From positions 1-27,985 of the IMG/VR virus record IMGVR_UViG_3300027728_000067: DNA of 27,985 nt; one strand, given 5' to 3'. Both the position numbers and the translations under genes were made by a program. This document shows, piece by piece, positions 15,821-23,535 of the stretch. The notes under the pieces are model-generated. The model did no database searches, was not told the origin of the DNA, and was given only the letters and a program-made list of their open reading frames with translations. The stretch's first letter is position 1. Every line of letters begins with the position of its first letter. This DNA is from a virus.

Positions 15821-16588
15821 ATGAACGCAACAGAAGCAATCAACAAAATCGCTGTTTTGTTAGGATTAAAATTTAAGTCCGAAAAGTTCATGGTTACTAA
15901 ATTGGTAGACGGTTCAACCGAAATCACAAATAATCAAGAAGGTCCATTCTCCGTAGGTGAAGGACTTTTTGTTGTTGGTGAAGATTCGATATTGGTTCCC
16001 GCACCATCAGGTTCACACGAAACTCGTGAAGGGTTGATTCTTACCGTTGGTGAGGATTCAATCATTTCAAAGATTGAGGACAAACCTGTGGTAGAGGAAT
16101 CGAGTCCTGTGGTAGATGCAGCGACGGATGTTGAAATCGAAACAGAAGTCCTATCAAAAGCAACCTTAACTGACGGAACTAAAATTGAAACTGACGAGGA
16201 AAGTGATTTCGCAGTTGGTCAAAAACTCTATGTTATTACAGAAAGTGGAGAAAGAGTTTCAGCACCCGAAGGTCAACACACAACAGAATCCGGTATCACT
16301 TTGGTGGTAGACGGTGAGGGTGTAATCACGGGGGTTAAATACCCTGATGAAGAAGGTGAAGGAAGTCTTGGAGACATGAAAAGTGACATGAAAAACATGA
16401 AACAAGCGATGACAGAAATGTTATCAATGTTAAACAATTTTTCCAAGGATTTTGAATCCTATAAAAAAGATTATGAAGAATTTAAAAATTCTCCTGTCCA
16501 TAATAATCCAGTGGTTAAAAAAACCTTTGGACAAGAAAACATAATGGACGCAAAGGTGAGATTTTTAAGGGAAGCATTAAAGAATTAA
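15821..16588 (+). CDS. Putative capsid scaffold protein with duplicated domain
   Basis: 255 aa, acidic. Two related beta repeats: residues about 28-88 (LVDGSTEI, VGEGLFVV, VPAPSGSHETREGLILTVGEDSIISKI in outline) and about 113-172 (LTDGTKIET, VGQKLYVI, SAPEGQHTTESGITLVVDGEGVITGV in outline). A Met/Lys-rich helical or coiled-coil region follows at about 180-225 (MKSDMKNMKQAMTEMLSML), then a C-terminal MDAKVRFLREALKN. Coiled coil plus basic C-terminal helix next to the capsid gene fits a scaffold that binds the capsid protein, and the start follows the protease gene stop directly. Likely a substrate of that protease; this is inference. Confidence 0.7.
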   Translation: MNATEAINKIAVLLGLKFKSEKFMVTKLVDGSTEITNNQEGPFSVGEGLFVVGEDSILVPAPSGSHETREGLILTVGEDSIISKIEDKPVVEESSPVVDAATDVEIETEVLSKATLTDGTKIETDEESDFAVGQKLYVITESGERVSAPEGQHTTESGITLVVDGEGVITGVKYPDEEGEGSLGDMKSDMKNMKQAMTEMLSMLNNFSKDFESYKKDYEEFKNSPVHNNPVVKKTFGQENIMDAKVRFLREALKN

Positions 16589-16606
16589 AAAAAAACAATA
16601 AAAAAA

Positions 16607-17575
16607 ATGAAAAAACAAATGTTAAAAAAAGGTGAAGCAAAAAACTTCTCTTTTAACTACGATTTGTCAAATCTTCCCACATACGAACAGTATGGAGATG
16701 ATATGATGATTAAAGCATTTCTTGGTCTTACACTTCCAAAATATAGTTCTGTAAGAGTAAATTTAAAGGGAACCACAGAATTGGTTGGTTTCGTAACTAA
16801 CGATGTAATTTTGCAAGACCTTTCTTGTGGATTTACTCCGACAGGTGATACAACACAAGATGTTGTAACTGTTAATCTTTGTAGCAAAAAGGTAAACCAA
16901 CAATTATGCCCATACTCGTTGTTTGATACCTATTTGTCTCAGTATTTAACTGACGCAAACTTCCAAGAGACAGTTCCATTTGAGGAGGTTATCTTAACTG
17001 ATATCGCTAACAGAACTGCTAACCAAATTGAACTACAATTATGGAGAAACACAACCGCATCAGGTGGAACAATTTATAACTCACAATGTTTTGATGGTGT
17101 AATTGCGTTAATTACATCAGGAAACGGAGCAACAAGAGTTGCTTACACAGGTGCTACTGCTACTAACGGTTTGGATGTATTCTCTTCATACTACAGAGCA
17201 ATTCCTGAGAACGTTCTTCACAGAGATGACCTTGTAATTTACTGTGGTTATTCTGACTACAGAGCGCTTGTTGCTAGCATGAGAAACAACTCATTCATCA
17301 ACCTGTTTACTGATAACACATCAGTAGGAACAGATAGTGCTGATTGGGGTGTTATGTTACCTGCATCTAACTGTAGAGTAATTCCAACTCAAGGTTTGAC
17401 TGGTCAAGGTAAAGTATACGCAGGACCGGCGCAATACGTAATGGTAGGTATGAATTCCGAATTTTTCACTCAACGCGCACTCTATGACCCGTTCGAGGAC
17501 ATTGTAAAACTTAACCTTCATGCTACATACGGGCTCGGCGTATTCAGCGTTGATTCTTTCGTAGTTGCAAACTAA
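16607..17575 (+). CDS. Major capsid protein
   Basis: 322 aa. Located after protease and scaffold, with an A-rich leader (AAAAAAAACAATAAAAAA) as expected for a highly expressed gene in a Bacteroidota host. The HK97-like fold is suggested by an early PTYEQYGDDMM segment, an E-loop-like part, the spine-helix region around VILTDIANRTANQIELQLWRN, and the C-terminal beta/P-domain ending (YAGPAQYVMVGMNSEFF, YDPFEDIVKLNLHATYGLGV) which is typical of Bacteroidota phage capsid proteins. A second ATG at 16619 is possible; the first is preferred for the leader. No N-terminal delta domain cut site can be told by eye. Confidence 0.85.
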   Translation: MKKQMLKKGEAKNFSFNYDLSNLPTYEQYGDDMMIKAFLGLTLPKYSSVRVNLKGTTELVGFVTNDVILQDLSCGFTPTGDTTQDVVTVNLCSKKVNQQLCPYSLFDTYLSQYLTDANFQETVPFEEVILTDIANRTANQIELQLWRNTTASGGTIYNSQCFDGVIALITSGNGATRVAYTGATATNGLDVFSSYYRAIPENVLHRDDLVIYCGYSDYRALVASMRNNSFINLFTDNTSVGTDSADWGVMLPASNCRVIPTQGLTGQGKVYAGPAQYVMVGMNSEFFTQRALYDPFEDIVKLNLHATYGLGVFSVDSFVVAN

Positions 17576-17601
17576 TAAACCTTAACTAAAATTATACAAA
17601 A

Positions 17602-18147
17602 ATGAGTTGCTTTATATCAAGCGGATACACCTTAGATTGTCGCACAGCGTCAACAGGTGGTATATCTACAGTATGGATTTTAGGGGGTTCAGGAACTGCT
17701 GCAATAACAGGTTATACTGAGAACGTTGATTCTCAAATTACCTCAGCATCAGGAACAGGAATTTTCTACAAATTTGAATTAACAAAACAGGGTTCTGCCT
17801 TCACAGAAGATATCAACATTAACACCACTTCAAGTTCAGTTGTATTCACACCAACATTGGTAATGAATCTTCCAAAACTTGACAAGGAACTTAGAAATAT
17901 GTTCTTTGAATTGGTTGGTCAAAATAATATCGTGTTCATCGTAAAAGATAATAACGGTAGATATTGGTCAGGAGCATGGAACAACGGAGCGTTGGTCATC
18001 TCAGGTGGAATTGCTACAGGTCAAGCATATACAGACCTTAACGGATTAAACGCTTTGACTATTCAAGGTGGTGAACCAGTCGCTACTCAAGAATTGTTGG
18101 TAACAACAACCTTAGGAGCATTATTCACAGGTATTACTGTTCAGTAA
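17602..18147 (+). CDS. Putative major tail tube or capsid-associated virion protein
   Basis: 181 aa. It begins MSCFISSGYTLDCRTASTGGI, a signature (S-C-x4-GY-x3-CR) I recall from Bacteroidota phages right after the capsid gene. The centre has FYKFELTKQGSAFTEDININ and LDKELRNMFFELVGQNNIVFIVKDNNGRYW, and the end NGLNALTIQGGEP. Beta-rich composition fits a tail tube or a decoration protein; tail tube is favoured for position and size. The gene ends 23 nt before a very strong terminator, so it closes the head/tail operon and is probably made at high level with the capsid. Confidence 0.65.
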   Translation: MSCFISSGYTLDCRTASTGGISTVWILGGSGTAAITGYTENVDSQITSASGTGIFYKFELTKQGSAFTEDININTTSSSVVFTPTLVMNLPKLDKELRNMFFELVGQNNIVFIVKDNNGRYWSGAWNNGALVISGGIATGQAYTDLNGLNALTIQGGEPVATQELLVTTTLGALFTGITVQ

Positions 18148-18170
18148 TTTCCCGTGATATTTATCATAAG

Positions 18171-18200
18171 AAGGGGGGAGGATAACCTCCCCCTTTTTTT
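18171..18200 (+). terminator. Strong intrinsic terminator
   Basis: AAGGGGGGAGG, loop ATAA, CCTCCCCC then seven T. An 8-bp GC-only core plus U-tract. No promoter of TAnnTTTG type lies between it and the next ATG at 18218; the only nearby AT-rich box (GATATTTAT, 18156-18164) is upstream of it. Confidence 0.93.
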
Positions 18201-18217
18201 AAAGCCAGATTAAAAAT

Positions 18218-19615
18218 ATGAAGTGGAACGGAAGAAGTTATAGACCCGTATCGGGTATTTCCCAAAAGAAAAAACCTTTTGATTTCCAAGAAGCGTTAAA
18301 ACCTCTTGGTGAAAAAAATATACCTGTATGGAATCTTGTTATGTCGGTTGACAATGAAGTTCCCGCATCACCTGTTCCAACATCATCACCTACCCCAACA
18401 CCAAGTATTACTCCAACAATTACCCCAACACCTGGATTGAGTCCAAGTCCGACTTCAACAGTAACCCCAACGGTTACTCCGTCAATATCGGTTTCGGTTA
18501 CTCCAAGTTTAACACCAAGTATTACCCCAAGTATTAGTCCTTCAGTTAGTCCAACTATTACTCCATCTGTATCCGTATCTGTTAGTCCAAGTTTAACACC
18601 GACAACAACACCTACAAATACACCAAGTATTAGTCCAACAACAACCCCAACTAATACACCATCAGTATCTGTATCTGTTAGTCCAAGTTTAACACCAACA
18701 ACCACACCTACGAATACTCCATCAGTATCTGTATCTGTTAGTCCAACTTTAACACCAACACTTACACCAACCCCAACGTCATCACCTATACCACCGAGTC
18801 CATCAGTGACTGCAACATCAACTCCTACTCCAACTCCAACTCCTCAAGGAGTGAGTGAAGCACAGACCTATATGTCTGCGGTAATTGCAGGTGGGGGAAC
18901 TCTTGACGCTACATCATCAGGAGCAACATATCAATTATTCTATGACCTATTCAATTATGGTCTATGGAGTAAATTATACTCATTCTACCCACTTTTAGGT
19001 GGAAATAGTAGTGGAGGTCAATCAGTCAACGGAAAGACCCCTGGAACCCGTAATATCACTTGGAATGGTGGTTTAACATTCTCTACCAATGGTGTTGTTT
19101 CAAATGGTTCAACAGGTTATGGTGATTTGAATTCTAACCCAAGTAGTATTGGAACATTGGATGATTTCCATATGTCGTTCTATTCAAGAACAAACCAACA
19201 AGAAGCGACTAACGAATTCGATATGGGTGTTTATGAAGTTGCTGCACAAAGAACTCAAATAAACTCAAGGTCAACATTGGATGATACAAGAGGTGTTGTA
19301 AACGCACAAACTCAAGGAACATTCTCAAATAGTGATTCTCAAGGATTATTTACCATAACAAGACGAAGTTCAACTGATACTGAATTTTATAGAAATTCAA
19401 CATCACTTGGTAATTCTGCAACAACATCAACATCAAGACCAAACGGTGATTTGTTCTTAATGGCAAGAAACTGGATTGGTAGTGGATTAGTTGAATCACC
19501 AACAACAAGACAATATGCGTTTGTTACTACAGGAACAAAATTAACAGATAGTGAAGTATCAAATCTATACACAACGATTCAGAACTTCCAAACAACATTA
19601 GGAAGACAAGTTTAA
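18218..19615 (+). CDS. Tail fibre/adhesin: anchor, Pro/Thr-Ser stalk, lectin-like head
   Basis: 465 aa. Residues 1-48 (MKWNGRSYRPVSGISQKKKPFDFQEALKPLG in outline) form a short conserved N-terminus that I take as the virion anchor. Residues about 50-209 are a low-complexity stalk of TPS/TPT/SVSVS units. Residues 210-465 form a beta-rich domain with SKLYSFYPLLGG, ITWNGGLTFSTNGVVSNG, GY and a C-terminal LTDSEVSNLYTTIQNFQTTLGRQ, which looks like the concanavalin-A/LamG-like domains of phage receptor-binding proteins. Downstream lies an 85-aa protein in tandem (2-nt gap). The sugar or protein recognised is unknown. Confidence 0.75.
   Translation: MKWNGRSYRPVSGISQKKKPFDFQEALKPLGEKNIPVWNLVMSVDNEVPASPVPTSSPTPTPSITPTITPTPGLSPSPTSTVTPTVTPSISVSVTPSLTPSITPSISPSVSPTITPSVSVSVSPSLTPTTTPTNTPSISPTTTPTNTPSVSVSVSPSLTPTTTPTNTPSVSVSVSPTLTPTLTPTPTSSPIPPSPSVTATSTPTPTPTPQGVSEAQTYMSAVIAGGGTLDATSSGATYQLFYDLFNYGLWSKLYSFYPLLGGNSSGGQSVNGKTPGTRNITWNGGLTFSTNGVVSNGSTGYGDLNSNPSSIGTLDDFHMSFYSRTNQQEATNEFDMGVYEVAAQRTQINSRSTLDDTRGVVNAQTQGTFSNSDSQGLFTITRRSSTDTEFYRNSTSLGNSATTSTSRPNGDLFLMARNWIGSGLVESPTTRQYAFVTTGTKLTDSEVSNLYTTIQNFQTTLGRQV
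18364..18846 (+). repeat. Pro/Thr/Ser-coding repeat array with 60-bp tandem unit
   Basis: Degenerate in-frame repeats (ACACCAACA, CCAAGTATTAC and similar). Within it, a 60-bp unit beginning CCATCAGTATCTGTATCTGT starts at 18659 and again at 18719, with a more diverged copy from about 18563. Such arrays can change length by slippage or recombination. Confidence 0.9.
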
Positions 19616-19617
19616 TT

Positions 19618-19875
19618 ATGAAAGTAGGATTATTAACAATTATACAAAAAGATACCCTTATAGGAGAAATGGTTGCTCCTGATTGGTATTTCTACCCTAT
19701 CCAAATGACAGATGGTGAATGGGTCATATCAACTCAAGAGATGGAAGCATCAGAGTTTCCTGAATTGGATTGGGTTAAAACATTACCACTTGTGGACTGG
19801 TTAGGTCCATATCAACCCATAACAGGAGATACCCCCAACTACTTTACACAGTTCTTTTCGGGGGAAACAAACTAA
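19618..19875 (+). CDS. Small conserved protein after fibre gene
   Basis: 85 aa, with no transmembrane segment. Pattern: MKVGLLTIIQKDTLIGEMVAPDWYFYPIQ in outline, then DGEWVISTQEMEASEFPELDWVKTLPLVDW. I recall proteins of this layout (a K-D-x-L-x-G start, P-D-x-x-x-x-P-I-Q, W-V-I-S and W-V-K-x-L-P) downstream of phage fibre genes in Bacteroidota, with no fixed function; a chaperone or small fibre-tip protein is plausible. Two nt separate it from the fibre stop. Confidence 0.6.
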   Translation: MKVGLLTIIQKDTLIGEMVAPDWYFYPIQMTDGEWVISTQEMEASEFPELDWVKTLPLVDWLGPYQPITGDTPNYFTQFFSGETN

Positions 19876-19895
19876 AATATTTATAAGAAAAACGT

Positions 19896-20693
19896 ATGAG
19901 TGCATTATCCCCACTACAAATTAACTTATCCTATCAGGGTTTATTAAAACTCGCTGATTCAACAACAGGTATTACACAGACCGTTCAATCAATTCAAGAT
20001 GGATTGGGTAATGACACGGGGTTTAAAATCGCTGAAAACAGAATACAAGGAGGTAATTTATTACCCTTCTATAAAGCAGGTGTTGGTCAATACTATGGTA
20101 ATGGTTTTGGGACATTAGCAGCTTCTCCTGGTTCAAACCAAAATCAATTATGTTCAACATATTTCTATGATAATGGTGTTGAGACTTATTCCGCTATTAC
20201 GGTTAACTGCACAACACTACACGCAACAGAGACGGTAGATATTTCTCTTTACAATTCACAATATTTGGATGGATATGGTTATATCCCTTATCAAAAAATA
20301 ATGAGTGAAATCACCGTTACAGGGACAACCTCAACAGGTGTAAAAACTATGGTTTTACCAACACCATTCACATTTTCAGGAACAGGACCCGGAGTTTACT
20401 TCGTTCTTACAAGATATAACGCAGCAACAAATCCAACCATTAGATTTGCAGCACCTATTACAACCACTACCAACTTTACACAGTTTGTCACATTTAATAC
20501 AGGTTGGGTGTTGAATACCGCAGGAACTGCAGCATTCTTGGGAACACAAAATATCGGAACTACCACAGTTCAAACTTGGGTTTACAATACTGCGTCCTTC
20601 CCTTCAACTTTTACCTCAACTGAAGCAGCAACCTTATCATCATCAACATCAGCAAACATTACAGCAGGTTTCTTATTACACACAATTAGATAA
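19896..20693 (+). CDS. Putative tail appendage protein
   Basis: 265 aa, rich in Thr, Asn, Gly and Tyr, beta-rich, no recognised family. The start MSALSPLQINLSYQGLLKLADS is a helix-like anchor and the rest (IQGGNLLPFYKAGVGQYYG, then TPFTFSGTGPGVYFVL, ending SANITAGFLLHTIR) resembles beta-sandwich surface proteins. It sits among fibres; no Pro/Thr linker. The AATATTTAT box at 19876-19884 lies 11 nt before the ATG. Confidence 0.55.
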   Translation: MSALSPLQINLSYQGLLKLADSTTGITQTVQSIQDGLGNDTGFKIAENRIQGGNLLPFYKAGVGQYYGNGFGTLAASPGSNQNQLCSTYFYDNGVETYSAITVNCTTLHATETVDISLYNSQYLDGYGYIPYQKIMSEITVTGTTSTGVKTMVLPTPFTFSGTGPGVYFVLTRYNAATNPTIRFAAPITTTTNFTQFVTFNTGWVLNTAGTAAFLGTQNIGTTTVQTWVYNTASFPSTFTSTEAATLSSSTSANITAGFLLHTIR

Positions 20694-20711
20694 TTTAACA
20701 ATTTATACAAT

Positions 20712-21752
20712 ATGGCTAACTTAAAAATATCCGCATTACCAACTACAACAGCATCCACATTTAATGACTGGTTGGTAAAAAATGATAGTGGTGAAACTAC
20801 AACATCAAAAGTTCAACTGAAATATGTGTTGGGTATGACCTCATTAAATGGTAATAATGCAGTTCAATCTTCATCTTGGTTAACACTTCTTGGAACAACT
20901 GCAACCACAGAGAGTGCAATCGCTATTGGTAATGGTGCTGAAGCGACCTCACCTTACTCAATTGCTATAGGATATAGAGCGAGAAATGATAACAGAGATG
21001 GAACAAGAAATAACTACATCTGTATTGGAACAGACTCAAGAGCGGTTCAAGAGTCATTCGCTTTAGGAACAGGTGCTAAAGCACTCGGAGCATCTACATT
21101 ATCTGTAGGTGAAAACGCAGAGACATACGGAAATTCGGGTTTAGCAATGGGTAAAAATAGTAATAGTCAGGGAACAAGTGCTGTAGCATTGGGACACGGT
21201 GCTATTGCTGTAGGTGATAGGAGTATTGCGATTGGAACTGACGCACAAGCATCCGCACCTGCAACAGAAGGTATTGCGATAGGTAGAAACGCATTAGCAT
21301 CAGCGGATGATGCAGTTGCGATAGGTGATGGTTCAGTTGCGGATAATGTAGGTTGTGTTGTATTTCAAGGACTAAACTCAAACCCATCAGGATTTACAAA
21401 TACTTTATTCTGTAAATCATTACAAACGGTAGGTAATACATCTGATTTAATCAATACAACTTCAGGTGGTTCAGGATTTACTATCAATTTTGATGTATCA
21501 TCTTCACAAAAAATAGTATTAGACCAAAACGCAACTTTAACTTTAACTAACATCAGAGATGGTGGTAGATATAGAATATTATTTGATAACACAGGAACAT
21601 ATAATCTAACATCTGTAACGGCATCAGGTTATATTGTAAATTACAATAATGGTGGTAGAGATAATCTAACCCACAATAGTTTTGATTTATGGTATGTTGA
21701 TGTGTTTGCTAATGAAATATACATCACTCAGAACTCAAACTATACAACCTAA
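20712..21752 (+). CDS. Tail fibre with YadA-like head repeats
   Basis: 346 aa. An N-terminal MANLKISALPTTTASTFNDWLVKNDSG part, as found at the start of many phage fibres, is followed at about residues 68-212 by repeats of the AIAIG/ALGxGAxA/SIAIG type about 14 residues apart (SAIAIGNGAEA, SIAIGYRA, SFALGTGAKA, SAVALGHGA, SIAIGTDA, GIAIGRNA, AVAIGDGS). This is the left-handed beta-roll of YadA-type trimeric adhesins, so the protein should be a trimer. The C-terminal 130 residues (INFDVSSSQKIVLDQNATLTLTNI in outline) are another beta domain. Likely host-surface binding. Confidence 0.8.
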   Translation: MANLKISALPTTTASTFNDWLVKNDSGETTTSKVQLKYVLGMTSLNGNNAVQSSSWLTLLGTTATTESAIAIGNGAEATSPYSIAIGYRARNDNRDGTRNNYICIGTDSRAVQESFALGTGAKALGASTLSVGENAETYGNSGLAMGKNSNSQGTSAVALGHGAIAVGDRSIAIGTDAQASAPATEGIAIGRNALASADDAVAIGDGSVADNVGCVVFQGLNSNPSGFTNTLFCKSLQTVGNTSDLINTTSGGSGFTINFDVSSSQKIVLDQNATLTLTNIRDGGRYRILFDNTGTYNLTSVTASGYIVNYNNGGRDNLTHNSFDLWYVDVFANEIYITQNSNYTT

Positions 21753-21784
21753 AATTCACATAATAAATAAAAAAAAGATTTGTT

Positions 21785-23089
21785 ATGGGTAGGGTTTTCC
21801 TCAATAAAAAGTTTAGTGATTATCTCGGTGAGAACCGAGCGTTATTGGATATTATAGTTAGGTTCGTTCCTGACCCATCATCAACACCATTACCACCAAC
21901 TCCAACACCAACACCTACACCGAGTATAACTCCAAGTATAACTCCAAGTATTAGTCAAACTCTTACTCCTACAAATACCCCAAGTATTACCCCAAGTATT
22001 ACACCTTCGGTATCTGTAAGTTTAACACCAACTCTTACTCCAAGTATCACACCGAGTATTACTCCGACTATTTCTTTAACTCCTTCTCCGCAATATTTGT
22101 GTAATAGTTTTGTAAATCCTCCTGATACAATCAATGGAATTACCATTACACAATCTTTTAGTGGTGCAGCAACTCCTTATGTCTTCAGTCCTCAACTTTG
22201 TTGTGGTGGAACGATATTCCCACCTACAGGTGGAATCTATGTAGGTTATGGTGGTGTTAGTGCATGTCCTCCTCCAATTTATCCATTCTCATACACCTTG
22301 AACTTTACAAGTGGTGTTAACGATATTGATATTGTAATATACGGTGGAGGATGTGCAGGTGGTCTTAATGAAGAATTATTTGATATTACAACAAGTGAAG
22401 GTAATCCGACATTATCATTTGTAGGTTCAAATTGTTTCACCACATTTACAGGAAACACCGTAGCACAAGGTTTAGGATGTTGTGCAAGTATTAGCGATAC
22501 ACCATTCGCTAAATTCAATATTAACGCACCAAGTAATTTTACTTCTCTAACCATAACAGGTAATGGTGGTTATCGAGGTGCGGTTATAGGATTATGTTCA
22601 GATTCAATTCCTTTTCCAACAACACCAACAAATACTCCAACAACAACCCCAACTATAACACCTTCGGTATCTGTTAGTTTAACTCCAACTAATACTCCAA
22701 CAAATACCCCGAGTATCACACCTACCAACACACCGAGTATCAGTCCAACAAATACTCCAAGTATCAGTCCTACAAATACCCCAAGTATCACACCTTCGGT
22801 ATCTGTGAGTCCAACTCTTACTCCAACACCGACAACATCACCTATACCTTTTAATTGTGCTTGGAGTGCTATAACTGAAGTATGGACATCCAATGCAAAT
22901 GATTGGGATGAGTGTCAACCTGTTCCTCCGTTTAGTCCAACACCAACTCCAACACAAACTAAAACACCAACACCGACTCCAACTAAAACCCCTACTCCAA
23001 CTCCAAGTGCATTACCACACTTCATTCTTTATGAAACAGGTGATATAATGGAAGCAGAGAACGGTGATTTAATTGAATACGAATACTGA
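21785..23089 (+). CDS. Long fibre: anchor, Pro/Thr linkers, Cys-rich domain
   Basis: 434 aa. Anchor at 1-29 (MGRVFLNKKFSDYLGENRALLDIIV in outline), different from the anchor of the 18218 protein. Linker 1 about 30-103, then a Cys-rich, Gly-rich domain at about 104-275 (CNSFVNPPDTINGITITQSFSG, CCGGT, YGGGCAGG, CCASIS), linker 2 about 276-354, a short NCAWSAITEVW...WDECQPVPP segment, linker 3 about 383-409, and a C-terminus SALPHFILYETGDIMEAENG. It looks built from cassettes joined by flexible stalks. Next gene overlaps by one base. Confidence 0.75.
   Translation: MGRVFLNKKFSDYLGENRALLDIIVRFVPDPSSTPLPPTPTPTPTPSITPSITPSISQTLTPTNTPSITPSITPSVSVSLTPTLTPSITPSITPTISLTPSPQYLCNSFVNPPDTINGITITQSFSGAATPYVFSPQLCCGGTIFPPTGGIYVGYGGVSACPPPIYPFSYTLNFTSGVNDIDIVIYGGGCAGGLNEELFDITTSEGNPTLSFVGSNCFTTFTGNTVAQGLGCCASISDTPFAKFNINAPSNFTSLTITGNGGYRGAVIGLCSDSIPFPTTPTNTPTTTPTITPSVSVSLTPTNTPTNTPSITPTNTPSISPTNTPSISPTNTPSITPSVSVSPTLTPTPTTSPIPFNCAWSAITEVWTSNANDWDECQPVPPFSPTPTPTQTKTPTPTPTKTPTPTPSALPHFILYETGDIMEAENGDLIEYEY
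21872..22092 (+). repeat. Pro/Thr/Ser-coding repeat array (linker 1)
   Basis: Low-complexity coding repeat with TPTPTPS and ITPSITPS units; contains the string ACACCTTCGGTATCTGT found again in linker 2. Confidence 0.9.
22612..22845 (+). repeat. Pro/Thr/Ser-coding repeat array (linker 2)
   Basis: Same type as linker 1. ACACCTTCGGTATCTGT occurs at about 22658 and 22791, giving near-identical stretches within one gene. Confidence 0.9.
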
Positions 23090-23535
23090 TGATATATCTG
23101 AATCAAAATCAAAACAACCAAGCAGCAGCGGTATGTTCTCGTAACAAAACACTTACAGGGAACGTAATTTACCTATGGTCGATGGTTCACAAACTTTCCA
23201 ATCAGAGGTTTCGTTTCATTCCGTTTAGAGTTCCACCAAGTATTAGTGGATACGAACCAGCGTATGACCTTTTTTGTATTGATATAGACGATTCAATTCC
23301 TGAGGTATTGACCGGTGCTACCATTTGTGGTGAAACCAATGTTCACTTAATTCCCGGTGAATACGCACTAAAAGTTTATGAACAATATTCAACAACCAAT
23401 TTAAATCCTGCGTTGTCTCATGACGTTGTTTATGAGACGTTGGTAAATGTTGTTGGAACCAATCAGAATAACCCTACCGTTTACTCAGGAACAACGGATA
23501 CTTATTATGTGATATACAATCCTAATAACGACTAA
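23089..23535 (+). CDS. Putative small virion protein
   Basis: 148 aa. Start MIYLNQNQNNQAAAVCSRNKTL, then a beta-rich part FRFIPFRVPPSISGYEPAYDLFCIDIDD and a segment LIPGEYALKVYEQYST. This layout (N-terminal YLN-x-N-x-N, F-R-x-x-P, then L-x-P-G-E-Y-x-x-x-V-Y-E-Q) matches a recurring Bacteroidota phage protein, probably an Ig-like virion component. TAATG overlap with the portal gene. Confidence 0.55.
   Translation: MIYLNQNQNNQAAAVCSRNKTLTGNVIYLWSMVHKLSNQRFRFIPFRVPPSISGYEPAYDLFCIDIDDSIPEVLTGATICGETNVHLIPGEYALKVYEQYSTTNLNPALSHDVVYETLVNVVGTNQNNPTVYSGTTDTYYVIYNPNND

Noticed and set aside
18238-18705. Long minus-strand frame rich in VGVxxGVxLGV
   Set aside because: It is the antisense of the Pro/Thr/Ser repeats (the codons for TP/SP give GV/GL on the other strand); same explanation for frames opposite linkers at 21955-22146 and 22570-22893.
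18364-18846. CRISPR-like repetitive pattern
   Set aside because: Repeats are coding, degenerate and without unique spacers of constant length.
13781-19884. T4-type late promoters (TATAAATA)
   Set aside because: The AT box in front of genes reads TATTTAT on the coding strand, which is the wrong orientation for TATAAATA, and no such box is on the correct strand.
22093-23089. Diversity-generating retroelement
   Set aside because: The Cys-rich fibre domain could be a target, but no reverse transcriptase or template repeat is visible in the window.
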